From NCBI GenBank assembly GCA_964545475.1, contig CAZJGG010000087.1, forward strand, positions 1 to 8,623: a stretch of DNA of 8,623 nucleotides. Direction: 5' to 3'. The translations under genes and the position numbers were made by a program. A model generated the notes under the pieces. It saw only the letters and a program-made list of their open reading frames with translations, did no database searches and was not told the origin of the DNA. This DNA is from CAZJGG01 sp964545475 (GTDB lineage: Bacteria > Bacillota > Clostridia > Lachnospirales > JAISER01). Below, piece by piece: positions 5,743 through 8,623 of the stretch; the first letter of the stretch is position 1; every line of letters begins with the position of its first letter.

Positions 5743-7680
5743 TTACCCTTCAAACAGCTTCATAAACTGCTCTTCGTTTATAATAGGTATATTAAGAGCT
5801 TTAGCTTTAACATTTTTAGAAGAGTTGCTTTCCAATTCGTTATTAATTAAATAATTAGTTTTGTTTGTAACAGAGCCTGTAACTTTTCCGCCGTTTTTTT
5901 CAATAACTTCCTGCAATTGCTTTCTGTTGCTGAATATATTAACATCACCGGTTATTACAAATGTTTTTCCTAAAAGCGATTGGCTTTCGGCTTTTTCCTC
6001 TTGCTTAAAGCTTATTTCAGGCAAAAACGATAATAGCAGTTCTCTATTTCTTGTATTGTTAAAATAATTGTATAAAGAATCCGCAATAACCTCTCCGAAG
6101 CCCTCTATATTAACGAAATCCTCTTGGCTTGCGTTAATAATTTCCATTATATCATTATCAAAATGTTTACACAATAGTTTTGCGTTTCTTAACCCAACTT
6201 GGTTTATTCCAAGGGCGTAAATAAAGTTAGCAAGGCCTGCCTTTCTGGATTTTTCAACGGACTTCATAAGCTTATCGTAAGATTTCACCCCGAAGCCTCT
6301 CATGCTTTTTATTTCGTTTTCAAATCTTTGAAGCTTATACAAATCACTATAATCATTTAGAAAACCATTTTCAACAAACTTTTCTATAGTCTCCTCAGAC
6401 ATTCCCTCGACATTCATAGCGTCTCTGCCGCAAAAATGGCTTAACCCTCTTATAACTTGAGCCTTACAAGCAGAGTTTTTGCAATATAAGGCTTTTCCTT
6501 CAACTTGCTTAACAATTTCCGTCTCATATCCGCAAACAGGGCATTTTTCTGGTATTTCTGCCGTGTTTGATTTTGTATGGTTTTCAGCAACCTGAGGAAT
6601 TATCATGTTTGCTTTATATACAGATATTTCGTCTCCAATACCAAGCATAAGCCCCTCTAAAACGCTTACGTTATGCAAGCTTGCCCTTGAAACCGTTGTA
6701 CCCTCTAGCAAAACCGGCTGAAAAACTGCCACAGGGTTAATAAGCCCTGTTCTTGATGTATTCCATACAATTTCCAAAAGCTTAGTGGTTTTCGTTTCGT
6801 CTGCCCATTTAAACGCTATAGAGTCTTTCGGGAATTTAGACGTTTGCCCAAGGCTTTTACTTAAAGATATAGAATCAAATGTAAGAACAAGACCATCTGT
6901 TGCTATATGGTTGTTTATAACTTTTTGCTTAAAGTTTTCTACAGTTTCCTCAATATTGCTTATATTAACCAATACATTTTCCGTTACAGAAAAGCCCAAT
7001 CCTTCAAGCCATTTAAGAGCTTCCCCTTTAGAATCTGTAAAAGAAGTTTCGCTTACTATTGTAAAGGCGTAAAACAAAACGTTGCGCCTTGCCGTTGCCT
7101 TGTTGCTTAGCTGTCGCACAGTTCCTGCACATAAATTTCGAGGGTTTTTATATTTTTCTTCATCTTCTAAAGCTTCATTTATTTTTTCAAATTCAGCGTA
7201 TGGTATAACTGCTTCCCCACGAATTATAAGCCTCTCATTATACTGTATTTCCTTTGGCACATTTTTAAAAGCCATTGCGTTATGGGTTATATCTTCCCCT
7301 ATTTCACCGTTACCTCTTGTAACTGCTTTAAAAAGTTTACCCTCATCATATGTTAAAACAATAGTAAGTCCGTCAAGCTTCCAAGACAAAAGCCCCTGCT
7401 CATTGCCTAAAAAACTTTTAAGCGCCCCTATGTCTTTTGTTTTGTCAAGGGAGAGCATTGGGGTTTCATGAGGTACTTTTTCAAGCTCCGAAAGAACGGT
7501 ATACCCTACTTTTTGCGTAGGGCTTTCCGGCAAAATTGTCCCGGTTTTTTTCTCAAGGGCTTCAAGTTCGTCAAAAAGCTTGTCATACTCATAATCGCTT
7601 AATACAACATCCCCATGCCCTTGTTCGTAATATTTTGAAGCGTCATTTAATAATTTAATTAGCTCTTGCATTCTGTCCAC
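5743..7680 (-). CDS. ligA: NAD+-dependent DNA ligase (LigA), divergent
   Basis: LigA seals nicks in duplex DNA during replication and repair, using NAD+ to adenylate a lysine. The 645-residue protein has all domains. The Ia region (about 1-60) has LSDYEYDKLFDEL. The adenylation core has Lys101 in KLDG, TRGNGEIGED (121-130), RGE (154-156), NPRNLCAGTVRQL (179-191) and TDGLV (261-265). The OB region has RTGLINPVAVFQPV (310-323) and VSRASLHN (330-337). The zinc finger has Cys380, 383, 400 and 405. Helix-hairpin-helix repeats lie around 490-540 and a BRCT domain at 570-645. Departures from the usual pattern: Ser99 where ExKxDG expects Glu, Asn124 in TRGNG where Asp is usual, and a longer loop in Ia. 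It may be the housekeeping ligase or a second copy. GTG at 7680 is favoured because AAAAGAG lies 8 nt upstream; an ATG at 7671 (codon 4) is the alternative. Confidence 0.95.
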   Translation of the reverse strand: MDRMQELIKLLNDASKYYEQGHGDVVLSDYEYDKLFDELEALEKKTGTILPESPTQKVGYTVLSELEKVPHETPMLSLDKTKDIGALKSFLGNEQGLLSWKLDGLTIVLTYDEGKLFKAVTRGNGEIGEDITHNAMAFKNVPKEIQYNERLIIRGEAVIPYAEFEKINEALEDEEKYKNPRNLCAGTVRQLSNKATARRNVLFYAFTIVSETSFTDSKGEALKWLEGLGFSVTENVLVNISNIEETVENFKQKVINNHIATDGLVLTFDSISLSKSLGQTSKFPKDSIAFKWADETKTTKLLEIVWNTSRTGLINPVAVFQPVLLEGTTVSRASLHNVSVLEGLMLGIGDEISVYKANMIIPQVAENHTKSNTAEIPEKCPVCGYETEIVKQVEGKALYCKNSACKAQVIRGLSHFCGRDAMNVEGMSEETIEKFVENGFLNDYSDLYKLQRFENEIKSMRGFGVKSYDKLMKSVEKSRKAGLANFIYALGINQVGLRNAKLLCKHFDNDIMEIINASQEDFVNIEGFGEVIADSLYNYFNNTRNRELLLSFLPEISFKQEEKAESQSLLGKTFVITGDVNIFSNRKQLQEVIEKNGGKVTGSVTNKTNYLINNELESNSSKNVKAKALNIPIINEEQFMKLFEG

Positions 7681-7715
7681 AATATCAACTCTTTTCCCTA
7701 AAGAAATTCTATTTT

Positions 7716-7732
7716 TTGACGATAAATATAAT
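7716..7732 (+). promoter_or_regulatory. Putative promoter elements for the sortase gene
   Basis: A perfect -10 hexamer TATAAT is at 7727-7732, about 28 nt before the sortase start, but lacks a good -35. A separate -35-like TTGACG at 7716-7721 would pair, with 18-bp spacing, with the weaker GATTAT at 7740-7745. One of the two is probably the real promoter; sequence alone cannot decide. Confidence 0.4.
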
Positions 7733-7744
7733 GATTAATGATTA
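7731..7744. repeat. Tandem 7-bp repeat in the divergent promoter region
   Basis: ATGATTA is present twice head to tail (7731-7737 and 7738-7744), between and overlapping the opposing -10 boxes. The position fits an operator or promoter element, but two copies of an AT-rich heptamer may be chance. Confidence 0.45.
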
Positions 7745-7746
7745 TA
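7741..7746 (-). promoter_or_regulatory. Putative -10 box of the ligA operon
   Basis: Read on the - strand this is a perfect TATAAT, about 60 nt upstream of the ligA GTG. The corresponding -35 position (7764-7769) reads TTTATT, only a partial match, and lies inside the sortase coding start. The two divergent promoters would therefore overlap. Confidence 0.35.
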
Positions 7747-7760
7747 AAAACAGGTGAGAT

Positions 7761-8618
7761 ATGAATAAAAAAAATGTTAATATGGCTGTTATGTTAATTA
7801 TTTGTGGGCTTTCGCCGTTTTGCTTTACAGGTTGTAAAAGTGATGCTCCAATAATAGATGCAGTCTTGGAAGAAAATATTACCGATTTAAATACCTCGGA
7901 AGCTACTCCAAAACCTGAATTATTAACCTTTGCAGATGAACTATACGTAACAGACCGTCCGGCTACTGATATAGCTGCAGAACCTGATAATACCGACATA
8001 ACCCCTATGTCTCCGGATATCCTTGAATATGTGGATGAATACCAAAACCCGGACATTATAGGTTTTTTAGAAATAGAAAACACAAGCATTTCTTATCCGG
8101 TTGTCCAGTCTAAAGACAACGATGATTACCTGCTTGTAAATTATAATAAACAGCCGGATTCCGCCGGAACAATTTTTGCAGATTATGAAAACAGCGTTTA
8201 CAATACAGACAAAAACACAATAATATACGGCCACAACATGAAGCAAGATATTATGTTCCATTCCATTAGGTATTATAAAGATGAAAGCTTTTTTAAAGAA
8301 CATCCTTTTGTTAATTACCAAACCCTTTTTGAAGACAATGTTTACGAAATATTTTCATTTTACAAACCCAACATTCGTTTTCCTTATACTACTGTAAATT
8401 TTGCCACAGAGCCGGATTTTTATAACATAATATCAAAAATGAAGCAACTTTCTTATTATGATACCGGAGTGGAAATTGATTCAACTGATAGAGTTTTAAC
8501 TCTTTCAACATGCTCAAGCGGCGAAGCGGAATTTAGGCTTGTTGTTTCGGCAAAGCTTGTAAGGCAAGGTGATTTAAACTCCAGAAAAGGAATTACAGGC
8601 GGAAAAGCTATGTTATAA
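7761..8618 (+). CDS. Class B sortase with lipoprotein-type signal peptide
   Basis: Sortases cleave a sorting signal on secreted proteins and join them to peptidoglycan or to each other at the outer membrane face. The 285-residue protein has the class B catalytic set: His158 in IIYGHNM, Cys251 in LTLSTCSS and Arg259 in EFRLVV. The SrtB-like core begins near residue 98 (DIIGFLEIENTSISYPVVQ). Residues 26-95 are a Thr/Asp/Glu/Pro-rich linker. The N-terminus is unusual: a hydrophobic stretch (about 8-22) ends in FTGC, a lipobox-like site with Cys25 as candidate lipid-modified residue, whereas sortases are normally held by an uncleaved membrane helix. AGGTGAG (7752-7758) serves as ribosome binding site, close to the ATG. 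The gene is divergent from ligA. No LPxTG- or NPQTN-type substrate is in the window, so its target is unknown. Confidence 0.92.
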   Translation: MNKKNVNMAVMLIICGLSPFCFTGCKSDAPIIDAVLEENITDLNTSEATPKPELLTFADELYVTDRPATDIAAEPDNTDITPMSPDILEYVDEYQNPDIIGFLEIENTSISYPVVQSKDNDDYLLVNYNKQPDSAGTIFADYENSVYNTDKNTIIYGHNMKQDIMFHSIRYYKDESFFKEHPFVNYQTLFEDNVYEIFSFYKPNIRFPYTTVNFATEPDFYNIISKMKQLSYYDTGVEIDSTDRVLTLSTCSSGEAEFRLVVSAKLVRQGDLNSRKGITGGKAML

Positions 8619-8623
8619 GTAAT

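Noticed and set aside
7082..7471. 129-codon + strand frame inside ligA
   Set aside because: The opposite strand encodes the conserved adenylation domain. The frame is Ser/Leu-rich in the way typical of antisense reading and has no convincing domain.
7742..8089. 115-codon - strand frame over the sortase start
   Set aside because: It overlaps the promoter and coding start of a well-supported sortase, is rich in Ser/Val from antisense codons and shows no domain.
1..8623. CRISPR array, insertion sequence, toxin-antitoxin pair, phage or defence genes
   Set aside because: No regularly spaced repeats, transposase motifs, terminal inverted repeats or small paired toxin-like frames were seen. All sizeable frames are accounted for by household or envelope genes.

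Overview
The window reads as an ordinary chromosomal stretch from a low-GC Gram-positive anaerobe, most likely a member of Clostridia (Bacillota). The basis is AT-rich coding sequence, strong GGAGG-type ribosome binding sites, GTG starts at three of nine genes, TAA stops at all nine, and the gene set: clpX, a QueG-like iron-sulfur protein, a nitroreductase, truA, a CvpA-type protein, an anchored beta-propeller-like protein, an HMA-domain metallochaperone, an NAD+-dependent DNA ligase and a class B sortase. No 16S, tRNA or species marker is present, so the genus cannot be given.

Layout: (1) 26-1324, clpX on the + strand, closed by a GC-rich hairpin terminator. (2) 1404-3602, a tight + strand cluster (gaps of 21 and 15 nt): QueG-like [4Fe-4S] protein, NfrA/NfsA-like nitroreductase, truA. 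(3) 3592-7680, a convergent - strand cluster, read from the right as ligA, HMA protein, propeller-like membrane protein, cvpA, with gaps of 42, 17 and 1 nt. (4) 7681-7760, a short AT-rich divergent promoter region. (5) 7761-8618, a + strand class B sortase. There is no gene-free stretch over 300 bases, no mobile element, no CRISPR array, no tRNA or rRNA and no recognised riboswitch.

How the genes relate: clpX serves protein quality control with ClpP, whose gene is not in view. The QueG-like protein and the nitroreductase look like a redox pair (iron-sulfur electron carrier plus flavin enzyme), and truA appears to ride on the same transcript. The - strand cluster joins DNA repair/replication (ligA), metal binding and two envelope proteins; a shared pathway is not evident. 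The sortase is a cell-surface transpeptidase with no substrate gene in view.

The most notable points are: the truA and cvpA ends overlap by 11 nt and each gene's apparent Rho-independent terminator lies inside the coding sequence of the opposite gene; the sortase carries a lipoprotein-type signal peptide instead of the usual uncleaved anchor; the ligase is divergent around its active site; and the QueG-like protein is shorter than true QueG and sits beside a nitroreductase. I saw no clearly new multi-gene defence or mobile system.
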